64,000 nucleotides of DNA from Actinomycetospora termitidis (GTDB lineage Bacteria; Actinomycetota; Actinomycetes; Mycobacteriales; Pseudonocardiaceae): assembly GCF_030286555.1 (NCBI RefSeq), contig NZ_JASVWF010000005.1:1-64000 (forward strand), in the 5' to 3' direction. Under the pieces are notes generated by a model. It was given only the letters and a program-made list of their open reading frames with translations. It made no database searches and was not told where the DNA came from. Positions 42,253 to 50,000 of the stretch are shown piece by piece. Made by a program: the position numbers and the translations under genes. Position 1 is the first letter of the stretch. The number at the start of each line of letters is the position of its first letter.

Positions 42253-42401
42253 CTCGGCCCCTCCGTCCCGGGTCCGGGCCACATCGCGCGGACCTCACAC
42301 CGGTCGGACATTCCCTGCTCCCGACCGGCGGAAAACCGTGCGGTTGCGACACCCGGTCGAACGGAGGGGGCGGGCCGGAGCAGGGCCGGGTGCCGCGACG
42401 G

Positions 42402-43346
42402 TCACTCGCTCGGGGCCAGCACGACGACCCGGCCGCGCAGCGTGCCGGCGTCCGCCTCGGCGTGGACCGCGGGCAGCTCGGCGAGCGACACGTGCCGGTC
42501 GACGTCGATGCGCAGCTGCCCGGCGTCGACCAGCTCGACCAGGTGCGCCAGCTGCCCGGCGTCGCTGCGGACGAAGACGTTCACGGCCCGCACGTCGCGG
42601 GCCTCGTCGCCGGCCGCGGGGTTCTGCGGCACGGTGTTCACGACGACGCCGCCGTCGGCGACCAGGCCGGTGAGCTCGGCCAGCCGGTCGGCGCCGACCG
42701 CGGCCAGGTTCAGCAGGACGTCGACCGGCCCGGCGACCGCCGTGACCACGTCGGACGCGGTGTGGTCGACGACCTCGTCGGCCCCGAGCGAGGTCAGCCG
42801 GTCGTGGGTGCGGGCGCTCCCCGTCGCGACCACGGAGGCCCCGGCCTGCGTCGCGAGCTGCACCGCGAACCTGCCCACGGCGCCGCCCGCCCCGTTCACG
42901 AGGAGGCGCTGACCCGCGGTCAGCTTCGCGTCGTCGATCAGTGCCTGCCACGCGGTCAGCCCGACCATCGGCAGTGCCGCGGCGTCGGCGAGCGGCACGC
43001 TCGACGGCGCCGCCACCAGCACCTCGGCCGGCGCGACGACGTACTCCGCCGCGGCCCCGTCGGCCACCATCGGGAGGAAGCCGACCACCGCGTCGCCGAC
43101 GGCGAGCCCGTCCACCCCGTCCCCCAACGCGTCGACGGTGCCGGCGACCTCGATGCCCGGGGTGTGCGGCAGGGCGACCGGGAAGGGGCCCTGCAGGTAG
43201 CCGCCGCGGATGCCGTCGTCGACCGGGTTGAACGTGGTCGCGGCGACCCGCACCCGGACCTGCCCGGCACCGGGGACGGGCGTCTCGGTGTCCTCGTACC
43301 GCAGCACGTCGGGGGCGCCGTACTCGTGGAACCGCACTGCCTTCAC
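42402..43346 (-). CDS. MDR-family NADPH:quinone oxidoreductase-like protein
   Basis: A 314-residue medium-chain dehydrogenase/reductase without zinc ligands. Features are MKAVRFHEYGAPDVLRYEDT, PHTPGIEVAGTVDALGDGV, the nucleotide site LVNGAGGAVGRFAVQLATQA (about 147-166) and a conserved C-terminus ending GRVVVLAP. Such enzymes reduce quinones or enones with NADPH. It is divergent from a MarR gene, and two TGCTTC/GAAGCA palindromes lie between them, so it is very likely induced by the MarR ligand, perhaps an electrophile or quinone. Confidence 0.9.
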   Translation of the reverse strand: MKAVRFHEYGAPDVLRYEDTETPVPGAGQVRVRVAATTFNPVDDGIRGGYLQGPFPVALPHTPGIEVAGTVDALGDGVDGLAVGDAVVGFLPMVADGAAAEYVVAPAEVLVAAPSSVPLADAAALPMVGLTAWQALIDDAKLTAGQRLLVNGAGGAVGRFAVQLATQAGASVVATGSARTHDRLTSLGADEVVDHTASDVVTAVAGPVDVLLNLAAVGADRLAELTGLVADGGVVVNTVPQNPAAGDEARDVRAVNVFVRSDAGQLAHLVELVDAGQLRIDVDRHVSLAELPAVHAEADAGTLRGRVVVLAPSE

Positions 43347-43370
43347 GGCGAGGCCTCACTTCTCGGGATG

Positions 43371-43429
43371 CCATGTGCTTCGGGTTCGAAGCACATGGTC
43401 GACGCTAGACCTGCTTCGAAGTTGAAGCA
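43371..43429. promoter_or_regulatory. Two TGCTTCGAA palindromes of the MarR/oxidoreductase pair
   Basis: CCATGTGCTTCG (43371-43382) and CGAAGCACATGG (43387-43398) form a perfect 12-4-12 palindrome. TGCTTC-GAAGTT-GAAGCA (43412-43429) is a second, with the same half-site. They fill the gap between the divergent oxidoreductase (start 43346) and MarR (start 43444) genes. Confidence 0.8.
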
Positions 43430-43443
43430 AGTAGACTCCGGCC

Positions 43444-43947
43444 ATGTCCGAGCCCCCGCACGAGGTCGACCCGGTCCGGCTCGGCGCCTACTTCGCGCTG
43501 GTCGAGGTGTCCGACCTGCTGCGCCACGCGATCGAGCAGCAGCTGCGCGAGGCGGGCGGGCTGACGTTCGTGCGCTTCCAGATCCTCATGCGGCTGCGCC
43601 TGACGGAGACCGGCAGCCACCGCATGACCGACCTCGCCGACGCGATCGTCCACAGCCGCAGCGGCCTGACCTACCAGGTCGGCCTGCTCGAGCAGGCGGG
43701 ACTGATCACCCGCGCGCCCTCCCCGGACGACGACCGCGGCGTCACCGTCACGATCACCGACGCCGGCCGCGACCTGATCGCGCAGGTCCTCCCCGGGCAC
43801 GAGGAGGTCGTCGGGCGGATGCTGTTCGAGCCGCTCTCCCAGGACGCCGCGCGGACGCTCTCCGGCCTGCTCACACCGGTCCGTGACCACATGCGCGCCC
43901 TGCCCCCGCGCTCGGCGGGGCGACGGCGGCGGTCCCGGCCCGATTGA
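43444..43947 (+). CDS. MarR family regulator
   Basis: A 167-residue MarR protein: LVEVSDLLRHAIEQQLREAG, then the helix-turn-helix MTDLADAIVHSRSGLTYQVG and wing LITRAPSPDDDRGVTVTIT, with the DDDRG wing tip usual in the family. The C-terminus is basic (RRRRSRPD). The palindromes immediately upstream are well matched to a MarR dimer and overlap the presumed promoters of this gene and of the divergent oxidoreductase, so autoregulation and control of that gene are likely. Confidence 0.9.
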   Translation: MSEPPHEVDPVRLGAYFALVEVSDLLRHAIEQQLREAGGLTFVRFQILMRLRLTETGSHRMTDLADAIVHSRSGLTYQVGLLEQAGLITRAPSPDDDRGVTVTITDAGRDLIAQVLPGHEEVVGRMLFEPLSQDAARTLSGLLTPVRDHMRALPPRSAGRRRRSRPD

Positions 43948-44034
43948 CCTGTGCCCGGGCTCACACCGCCGCCTGTCACGACGGTGCCCGTCCCCCGGTC
44001 TCCTCCTCGACACGAGATCGACGGAGGGATCGTC

Positions 44035-45177
44035 ATGAGCATGCTGCAGGCCGTGACCGGCGCGCACGGGACCGGTGGACGGAGCCACGTCGTGGTGCTC
44101 GGCGGGGGCTACGCGGGCCAGCTCGCCGCGCAGGCGCTCGCGGTGCGGACGGACGCGCGGGTCACGCTGGTCAACGACGGCGACCGGTTCGTCCAGCGGG
44201 TGCGCCTGCACGAGACGGCGGCCGGCGGGTCGGAGCCCGCGGCGCCCCGCTTCACCGACCTGCTGGCCGGCACGGGCGTGACGTTCCTCGACGACCGGGT
44301 GGAGGACCTCGATCCGGCCACGCGGCGCCTCGGGCTGCGGGACGGCGGGTCGCTCGACTACGACCTGCTGGTCTACGCCCTCGGGAGTCACGCCGACCCG
44401 ACGGTCCTGCCCGGTCCCGTGCACGACGTCTCCACCGCAGGCGGCGCGGCCGCCCTGCGCGACCGCCTCGCGGCCGGCCCCACGACGGTCGCGGTGGTCG
44501 GCGGCGGACTCACCGGGCTGGAGCTGGCCACGGAGCTCGCCGAGGCCGGCCACCCGACGACCCTGGTCACCGCCGAGGGCCTCGGCGCCGACCTGTCGCC
44601 GCGCGGCGGGCGGCACGTCCGCGCGGTCTGCGACCGCCTCGGCGTGACGGTGCTCGACGGCCGTCGCGCGCTCGCCGCCGACGACGCGGGGCTCTCGCTC
44701 GACGACGGGTCGCGCGTCCCGGCCGACGTCGTCGTCGGGACCGTGGGGTTCGCCGTGCCCGACCTGGCCCGCCGGGCCGGGCTCGCCGTCGACCCGAGCG
44801 GCCGGGTCCTCGTCGACACCGCGCTGCGGTCGACGTCGCACCCGGACGTGCTCGCGGTCGGCGACGCGGCCGCCGCCACCCGACCCGACGGGCAGCCGCT
44901 GCGGATGGCCTGCGCGACCGGCCTCCCCCAGGCCCAGCAGGCGGCGCGGACGGTGGCCTCGGTGCTCGCCGGGACGGAGCCGGCGCCGCTGCGCTTCCGC
45001 TACGCCCTGCGGTGCGTCAGCCTGGGCCGGCGGGACGGCCTGGTGCAGTTCGTGCACGCCGACGACTCCCCGCGCGACCTCGTGGTGACCGGACGGGTGG
45101 CCGCGGCGGTGAAGGAGGCCATCGTCGTGAACGCCCTGCGGGTGCAGCGTCACCCCCGGATCCCGACGAGCGCATGA
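44035..45177 (+). CDS. NDH-2-like FAD/NAD(P) oxidoreductase
   Basis: A 380-residue two-Rossmann flavoprotein. The FAD motif is VVVLGGGYAGQLAAQALAVR (about 19-38), the NAD(P) motif VAVVGGGLTGLELATELAEA (about 154-173), and the FAD-end motif HPDVLAVGDAAAATRPDG. It resembles type II NADH dehydrogenases and related AMID-like proteins. ATG 44035 has GGAGGG seven bases before it. The stop overlaps the start of the ECF41 sigma gene by four bases; ECF41 factors are typically coupled to oxidoreductase genes they control. Confidence 0.88.
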   Translation: MSMLQAVTGAHGTGGRSHVVVLGGGYAGQLAAQALAVRTDARVTLVNDGDRFVQRVRLHETAAGGSEPAAPRFTDLLAGTGVTFLDDRVEDLDPATRRLGLRDGGSLDYDLLVYALGSHADPTVLPGPVHDVSTAGGAAALRDRLAAGPTTVAVVGGGLTGLELATELAEAGHPTTLVTAEGLGADLSPRGGRHVRAVCDRLGVTVLDGRRALAADDAGLSLDDGSRVPADVVVGTVGFAVPDLARRAGLAVDPSGRVLVDTALRSTSHPDVLAVGDAAAATRPDGQPLRMACATGLPQAQQAARTVASVLAGTEPAPLRFRYALRCVSLGRRDGLVQFVHADDSPRDLVVTGRVAAAVKEAIVVNALRVQRHPRIPTSA

Positions 45178-46046
45178 GCGCTGTCGAGGTCGATGCGTTC
45201 GAGGCCGAGCGGGGCCGGCTCACGGGCCTGGCCTACCGGATGCTGGGCGAGGTCCACGAGGCCCAGGACGTGGTGCAGGACGCGTGGCTGCGCTGGTCCG
45301 GCACGCACGACGAGATCCGGGAGCCGGCCGCGTGGCTGACCCGGGTCGTCGTCAACCTGTGCCGGAACCGGTTGACGTCGCTGCGGGCCCGGCGCACGGA
45401 CTACGTCGGGCCGTGGCTGCCGGAACCGGTGACGACCGGTCCCGCCGGGCCGGACCTCGGGCCCGACGGGACCGTCGAACAGCGCGAGACCCTCTCGCTC
45501 GGTGTGCTGCGCCTGATGGAGTCGCTCTCCGGCACCGAGCGGGCGGTGTTCGTCCTGCACGAGGCGTTCGGGCACCCGCACGCCGAGGTGGCGACGCTGC
45601 TGGACCTCCCCGAGGCCACGGTCCGGCAGCACCTGCACCGGGCCCGCGACCGCGTCCGGGGCCGTCGGCGGTTCGAGGCCGACCCCGAGCAGGCCGCCCG
45701 TCTGCTCGCCCGCTTCCTCGCCGCGGCGGCCGGGAACGACGTCCCGGCCCTGGAGCGGATGCTGGCCGACGACGCCGTCGCGGTCTCGGACGGCGGCGGG
45801 ACGGTGAGTGCGGCGCGGCGGCCGGTCGAGGGGCGCGAGCGGGTCGCCCGGTTCGTGGCCGGGCTGGCGCGGCAGGCGTCCGCCGCGACGATCGAGGTCG
45901 GGTGGGCCAACGGCGGTCCGGCGGTGTTCGTCCGCGTCGGCGGCGTGCTCACCGTGGTGATGCAGGCCGACTTCGACGCCGACACCGGCGAGCTGGTCAC
46001 GCTGTCGGCGCAGCTCAACCCCGCGAAGCTGACCGCGGCGTCGTGA
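45174..46046 (+). CDS. ECF41-type RNA polymerase sigma factor
   Basis: A 290-residue extracytoplasmic-function sigma factor of the ECF41 (SigJ-like) group. Region 2 is GRLTGLAYRMLGEVHEAQDV through VQDAWLRW, region 4 is LSGTERAVFVLHEAFGHPHA through LPEATVRQHLHRARDR. The C-terminal SnoaL-like extension carries the three ECF41 marks: WLPEP in the linker, DGGGTV, and NPAKL (NPDKL in the published consensus). In this group the extension replaces a separate anti-sigma factor and the target is usually the adjacent oxidoreductase promoter. It overlaps both neighbours by four bases or less. Confidence 0.92.
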   Translation: MSAVEVDAFEAERGRLTGLAYRMLGEVHEAQDVVQDAWLRWSGTHDEIREPAAWLTRVVVNLCRNRLTSLRARRTDYVGPWLPEPVTTGPAGPDLGPDGTVEQRETLSLGVLRLMESLSGTERAVFVLHEAFGHPHAEVATLLDLPEATVRQHLHRARDRVRGRRRFEADPEQAARLLARFLAAAAGNDVPALERMLADDAVAVSDGGGTVSAARRPVEGRERVARFVAGLARQASAATIEVGWANGGPAVFVRVGGVLTVVMQADFDADTGELVTLSAQLNPAKLTAAS

Positions 46047-46099
46047 CCACGGGCGCGTCCGTTCACCGGCGCGCCATCGACGACCGGCAGGCTGCGCCC

Positions 46100-46996
46100 G
46101 TGCGCCGCCTGCTGCTCGTCGCCGTCCTCGTCCTCGCCGGGTGCGGTGCACCCCCACCGCCGCCACCCGCCGTCGGGAACGCGTGTTCTCCGAGCACGAC
46201 GATCGAGTCCTTCTCCGACGTGCTCGAGGGGCAGGTGGCCAACCTGTCGGCCCTGGCCGCCCGACCCGACGGGACGATCTACGTGCTCTCCGACCGCTCC
46301 GTGCTCTACACCCTCGACGCGGGGGCGACCCGTCCGCTCGCCTCCGTCCCGCTGGCCGACCCCGCGGCGAAGCCGCTGGACTCGGAGTCGCTGGTGGTCG
46401 ACCCGGACGGGACGCTGACGATCGGCGACGAGACCGGGCCCCAGGTGCTGCGGTACGCCCCCGACGGCCGGCTGCTCGGGTCGCTCGGGATCCCGGCCGA
46501 CGTCGTGGGCCGGACGCAGGACAACGCCTCGTTCGAGGGCCTCGCCCGTCAGCCCGACGGGTCGCTCGTCGCGTCGCTGGAGAAGCCGCTGACGGGCGAG
46601 ACCGACACCCGGCTCGTGACCATCCCGGACGGGCCGCAGGTCTCCGTGCCGCTCGCCCCCGGTCTCGGGATCGCCGAGCTCGTCGCCCTCGGGGACGGCC
46701 GCCTACTCGCGCTGGAGCGCGGCTACGACGAGGCGACCGGGAACACCGTGCACCTGGTCCTGCTCGACCCGCGGACGAACCCGGCCGGGTCGACCCTCGT
46801 CGCGGACCTCGGCGCCTGCCCCACCCTCGGCGCGACCTCGCAGCAGGCCCAGCGCAACCCGCTGCTCGACAACGTCGAGGGCATGACGATCACGGGGCGC
46901 ACCCCGGACGGCGCCCTGGAGCTGCTCCTCGTGAGCGACGACAACGACAACCCGGAGCAGGTGACCCGGACCTACCGGCTCCGGGTGGCTCTCTGA
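46100..46996 (+). CDS. Lipoprotein of the esterase-like-activity-of-phytase type
   Basis: A 298-residue exported beta-propeller-like protein. The signal VRRLLLVAVLVL leads to the lipobox LAGC, followed by a proline spacer. Segments such as FSDVLEGQVANLSALAARPD, LDSESLVVDPDGTLTIGDET, NASFEGLARQPDGSLVASLE and NVEGMTITGRTPDGALELLL match the 'esterase-like activity of phytase' family. GTG 46100 gives a clean signal peptide; GTG 46043 (overlapping the sigma gene stop) would add 19 residues. It is probably the third gene of the ECF41 operon. Confidence 0.82.
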   Translation: MRRLLLVAVLVLAGCGAPPPPPPAVGNACSPSTTIESFSDVLEGQVANLSALAARPDGTIYVLSDRSVLYTLDAGATRPLASVPLADPAAKPLDSESLVVDPDGTLTIGDETGPQVLRYAPDGRLLGSLGIPADVVGRTQDNASFEGLARQPDGSLVASLEKPLTGETDTRLVTIPDGPQVSVPLAPGLGIAELVALGDGRLLALERGYDEATGNTVHLVLLDPRTNPAGSTLVADLGACPTLGATSQQAQRNPLLDNVEGMTITGRTPDGALELLLVSDDNDNPEQVTRTYRLRVAL

Positions 46997-47092
46997 GCCC
47001 GCCGAACCTCTCGTCGCGCGAGTACCGCCATTGATCGTCGGCGCTCTCAGGTTCGGGGGTCGTCACGGCGCGCATCCCTAGCGTCGCGGCCC

Positions 47093-48406
47093 GTGCACCT
47101 CGCGACACGACGGACGATCTGGACGGCGGTGGCGGCCCTGGTGGTCCTGGGGCCGGTGGCGCTGTACGCCTGGCGGGCCGAGGGCAAGCCGCTCTCGGTG
47201 ATCCTGGTGGTCCTCGGCCTGCTCGGGCTCGTGACGATGGCGCTGACGATCGTCGCGCCGGCCCGGCTGCGCTCGTTGACCCGCACGTTCGGCATCGACC
47301 GAATCATCGGCGCCCACCGTCTGCTGGGCGTCGTCGCGATCGTGGCCGTGCTAGCGCACCTCGCGGTCGCCGTCTACCGGTCGCCGTCGCTGCTGAACCC
47401 GTTCGCGGCGTCGCTGTCGATCCAGTGGGGCTGGCTGGCGGCGACCGCGATGGTCGCGGTCGGGCTCGTCGCCTGGTGGGGCCGTCGCTCCGGACGGCGG
47501 TACGAGGTGTGGGCCCGGATGCACGTGCTGCTCGCGGCCGCGGCGATCGTCCTCGCCGGGATGCACGTCTTCTTCCTCGGCGATCTGCTGGAGGACCCGG
47601 TCCTGCGCGTCGTGCTGTCCGCGCTGACCCTGGCGTTCCTCGCGGTCATGTTCCTGCGCTGGGTGTGGCGGCCGCTGTTCTCCCGCCACGGCGCCTACGT
47701 GGTCTACGGCGTCCGGCCGGAGGGACCCTCCACGGCGACGCTGGTCCTCGCCCCGGTCCACCTGCAGCGCGGGATGCGCTTCCACGCCGGCCAGTTCGTG
47801 TGGCTGCGGCTGCGCCGCTCGGTCCTCGGCAGCGAGGAGCACCCCTTCACGATCGCCTCGTCGGCCCAGGTCACCGGCCGTCTCGAGCTCACCGTGCGCG
47901 GCAGCGGGGACTTCTCGACGACGCTGGCGGCGCTGCCGCCCGGCTCGAAGGTGTGGCTGGACGGCCCGCACGGCTCGTTCACCGCGGCCCCGGAGGCGCC
48001 CGGCCTGGTGCTGATCGCGGGGGGCGTCGGGATCACGCCGATGATGTCGATGCTGCGCACCCTGGCCGACTCCGCCGACCCCCGACCGCTGCACATGGTC
48101 GTCGCGCAGCGCCCGGACGAGCCGCTGTTCGAGCCCGAGCTGGCCTCGCTCGCCCGGCGCCTGGACCTCCGGGTCACCCGGACCGCCGGCCGTCGGGTGG
48201 ACGCGGCGATGCTCGACGAGGTGGTCCCCGGACGGGGGCGGCGGCACCTGGACTGGTTCGTCTGCGGATCGCCCTCGCTGCTCGCGGGCTCGCTGGCCGC
48301 GATCGAGCAGCTCGGCGTCCCCGCGGAACGGGTCCACTCCGAGCAGTTCGGCTGGTCGGGTGCGATCCCCGTCCAGGGCACGCGCCGTCGCGCGCAGGCG
48401 CGGTGA
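47093..48406 (+). CDS. Ferric-reductase-like transmembrane flavoprotein
   Basis: A 437-residue protein: six hydrophobic helices (about 1-205) with paired histidines suited to heme (DRIIGAHRLLGVVAIVAVLA, ARMHVLLAAAAIVLAGMHVF), then an FAD domain (FHAGQFVWLRLRR, EEHPFTIASS) and an NAD(P) domain (LVLIAGGVGITPMMSMLRTL, DWFVCGSP). This architecture moves electrons from NAD(P)H across the membrane, to ferric iron or oxygen. No separate iron uptake genes are adjacent. GTG 47093 is the only start matching the first helix. Confidence 0.9.
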   Translation: MHLATRRTIWTAVAALVVLGPVALYAWRAEGKPLSVILVVLGLLGLVTMALTIVAPARLRSLTRTFGIDRIIGAHRLLGVVAIVAVLAHLAVAVYRSPSLLNPFAASLSIQWGWLAATAMVAVGLVAWWGRRSGRRYEVWARMHVLLAAAAIVLAGMHVFFLGDLLEDPVLRVVLSALTLAFLAVMFLRWVWRPLFSRHGAYVVYGVRPEGPSTATLVLAPVHLQRGMRFHAGQFVWLRLRRSVLGSEEHPFTIASSAQVTGRLELTVRGSGDFSTTLAALPPGSKVWLDGPHGSFTAAPEAPGLVLIAGGVGITPMMSMLRTLADSADPRPLHMVVAQRPDEPLFEPELASLARRLDLRVTRTAGRRVDAAMLDEVVPGRGRRHLDWFVCGSPSLLAGSLAAIEQLGVPAERVHSEQFGWSGAIPVQGTRRRAQAR

Positions 48407-48458
48407 GCAGCACCCGGAGCTGCCGCGAGCCTGCTTCGACAGCCCTGGAGACCCGCTC

Positions 48459-48477
48459 GACGGCGGGGCTCGCCGTC
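48459..48477. terminator. Short hairpin between convergent genes
   Basis: GACGGCG (48459-48465) pairs with CGCCGTC (48471-48477) around GGGCT. It overlaps the stop codon of the convergent hotdog gene and could end the ferric-reductase-like transcript. Confidence 0.45.
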
Positions 48478-48916
48478 AGAACGCCACGATCGACTTCGTG
48501 ATCTGACCCTGCGCCACGACGGTCCCGTCCTGCTCGCCGTCCTGCTCGAGGCGGGCGGTGACGCCGACGAAGGCGACGGACCGGGTGCGGCGAGCCAGCT
48601 CGGCGTCGACCCGGACCCGCTGTCCGACCCCCGCGCCCCGCAGGTACTGCAGCGAGAGCTGGTGGGTGACGGCGTGCTCGGCCGACGTGAGGGTCGGCAG
48701 CACGGCCAGGTAGCCGGCGAGCTCGCAGACCGCGGCGAGCGCCGAGCCGTGCAGCGTGGCGGCGGGCGTGACGCCGATGCCGGCCACCTCGAGCACCACG
48801 CCGGCGAGCGGATCGGACGGGTCGACGAACTCGACGCCGAGGGCGTCCGGGAGCGCGACCGCGAGCGCGGCCTCGGCACGGGCGAGCAGGGCGTCTCCGG
48901 CGAGCAGGGTGGCCAT
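48476..48916 (-). CDS. PaaI-like hotdog thioesterase
   Basis: A 146-residue hotdog-fold protein: VVLEVAGIGVTPAATLHGSA (the H-G of the thioesterase loop, about 42-61), the central helix ALAAVCELAGYLAVLP and the strands HQLSLQYLRGAGVGQRVRVD and FVGVTARLEQDG. The second is typical of proofreading thioesterases of the YiiD/PaaI type. The usual catalytic acid in the central helix is Glu in AAVCELAGY. It is convergent with the ferric-reductase-like gene and divergent from ppk2. The substrate is unknown. Confidence 0.82.
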   Translation of the reverse strand: MATLLAGDALLARAEAALAVALPDALGVEFVDPSDPLAGVVLEVAGIGVTPAATLHGSALAAVCELAGYLAVLPTLTSAEHAVTHQLSLQYLRGAGVGQRVRVDAELARRTRSVAFVGVTARLEQDGEQDGTVVAQGQITKSIVAF

Positions 48917-49017
48917 GACGACGAGCCTGGCCCCACCCGGCGTCGGGAACGTGACCTGCGAGCCACTCCCGGCCGACGTTCACCTGACGTCCACCTCGCC
49001 CGGCGATCATCGCGCGC

Positions 49018-49956
49018 GTGACCCAGGACGACCCCCTCGCTCCCCTCAGCGACATCCCGCTGGACCAGCTCTCCGTCGACACCGACGGCGCCGAGGACGA
49101 CGACCCCGCCCTCCTCGGCCCGGACGGGCAGCCGGTCGACACCTGGCGGGAGGGCTACCCGTACGACGAACGCCTGCCGCGGCAGACCTACGAGCAGCAG
49201 AAGCGGCTCCTGCAGATCGAGCTGCTCAAGCTCCAGGCGTGGGTGAAGGACACCGGGCAGAAGGTGGTCCTGCTCTTCGAGGGCCGGGACGCGGCGGGCA
49301 AGGGCGGGACCATCAAGCGGTTCACCGAGCACCTCAACCCCCGCGGCACCCGCGTCGTGGCCCTGGAGAAGCCGACCGACCGCGAGCGCACGCAGTGGTA
49401 CTTCCAGCGCTACCTCACCCACCTGCCGTCGGCCGGCGAGATCGTCCTGTTCGACCGCAGCTGGTACAACCGCGCGGGCGTGGAGCGCGTGATGGGTTAC
49501 GCCGAGGCCCGCGAGTACATGGAGTTCATGCGCGAGGCCCCCGAGCTGGAACGGATGCTCGTCCGCAGCGGCATCCACCTCGTGAAGTTCTGGTTCTCGG
49601 TGTCGCAGTCCGAGCAGCGGACGCGGTTCCTCATCCGCCAGGTCGATCCGGTGCGGCGCTGGAAGCTCTCCCCCAACGACCTCGCCTCGATCCACCGCTG
49701 GGCGGACTACACCGCGGCGAAGGAGGCGATGTTCTTCTACTCCGACACCGCCGACGCCCCGTGGACCGTCGTGAAGTCGAACGACAAGAAGCGGGCCCGC
49801 CTCGAGGCCATGCGGCACGTGCTCGCCCGGTTCGACTACCCGGAGAAGGACCTCGAGGTCGCGTACCCGGCCGACCCGGCCGTCGTCGGGCCCGCGTCGG
49901 AGCTCTTCGAGCACGGCGAGGAGCGCGGGGCACGCCAGGCCCCGCCGCTGCGCTGA
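49018..49956 (+). CDS. ppk2: Polyphosphate kinase 2
   Basis: PPK2 uses polyphosphate to phosphorylate nucleoside di- or monophosphates (or the reverse). The 312 residues show Walker A GRDAAGKGG at 89-97, the lid/Walker B segment DRSWYNRAGVERVMG at 146-160, and FLIRQVDPVRRWKLSPND. One PPK2 domain plus an acidic 50-residue N-terminus makes it a single-domain class I-type enzyme, commonly ADP/GDP-preferring. GTG 49018 is chosen from the position of the conserved region. It is convergent with a CHAD-like gene; CHAD proteins bind polyphosphate. Confidence 0.94.
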   Translation: MTQDDPLAPLSDIPLDQLSVDTDGAEDDDPALLGPDGQPVDTWREGYPYDERLPRQTYEQQKRLLQIELLKLQAWVKDTGQKVVLLFEGRDAAGKGGTIKRFTEHLNPRGTRVVALEKPTDRERTQWYFQRYLTHLPSAGEIVLFDRSWYNRAGVERVMGYAEAREYMEFMREAPELERMLVRSGIHLVKFWFSVSQSEQRTRFLIRQVDPVRRWKLSPNDLASIHRWADYTAAKEAMFFYSDTADAPWTVVKSNDKKRARLEAMRHVLARFDYPEKDLEVAYPADPAVVGPASELFEHGEERGARQAPPLR

Positions 49957-49961
49957 GCGGA

Positions 49962-50000
49962 CCGGCGGGAGGCGGGCCCCGACCCCCGCCTCCCGGCCGG
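49962..50000. terminator. Bidirectional terminator hairpin after ppk2
   Basis: CGGGAGGCGGG (49966-49976) pairs perfectly with CCCGCCTCCCG (49985-49995) with an eight-base loop, and CCGG outside it pairs with CCGG (49997-50000) past one bulged G. It fills the 44-base gap between the convergent ppk2 and CHAD-like genes. Confidence 0.75.

Noticed and set aside
39898..42912. 1004-residue plus-strand open frame
   Set aside because: Antisense to ppsA; composition and lack of motifs mark it as a shadow frame.
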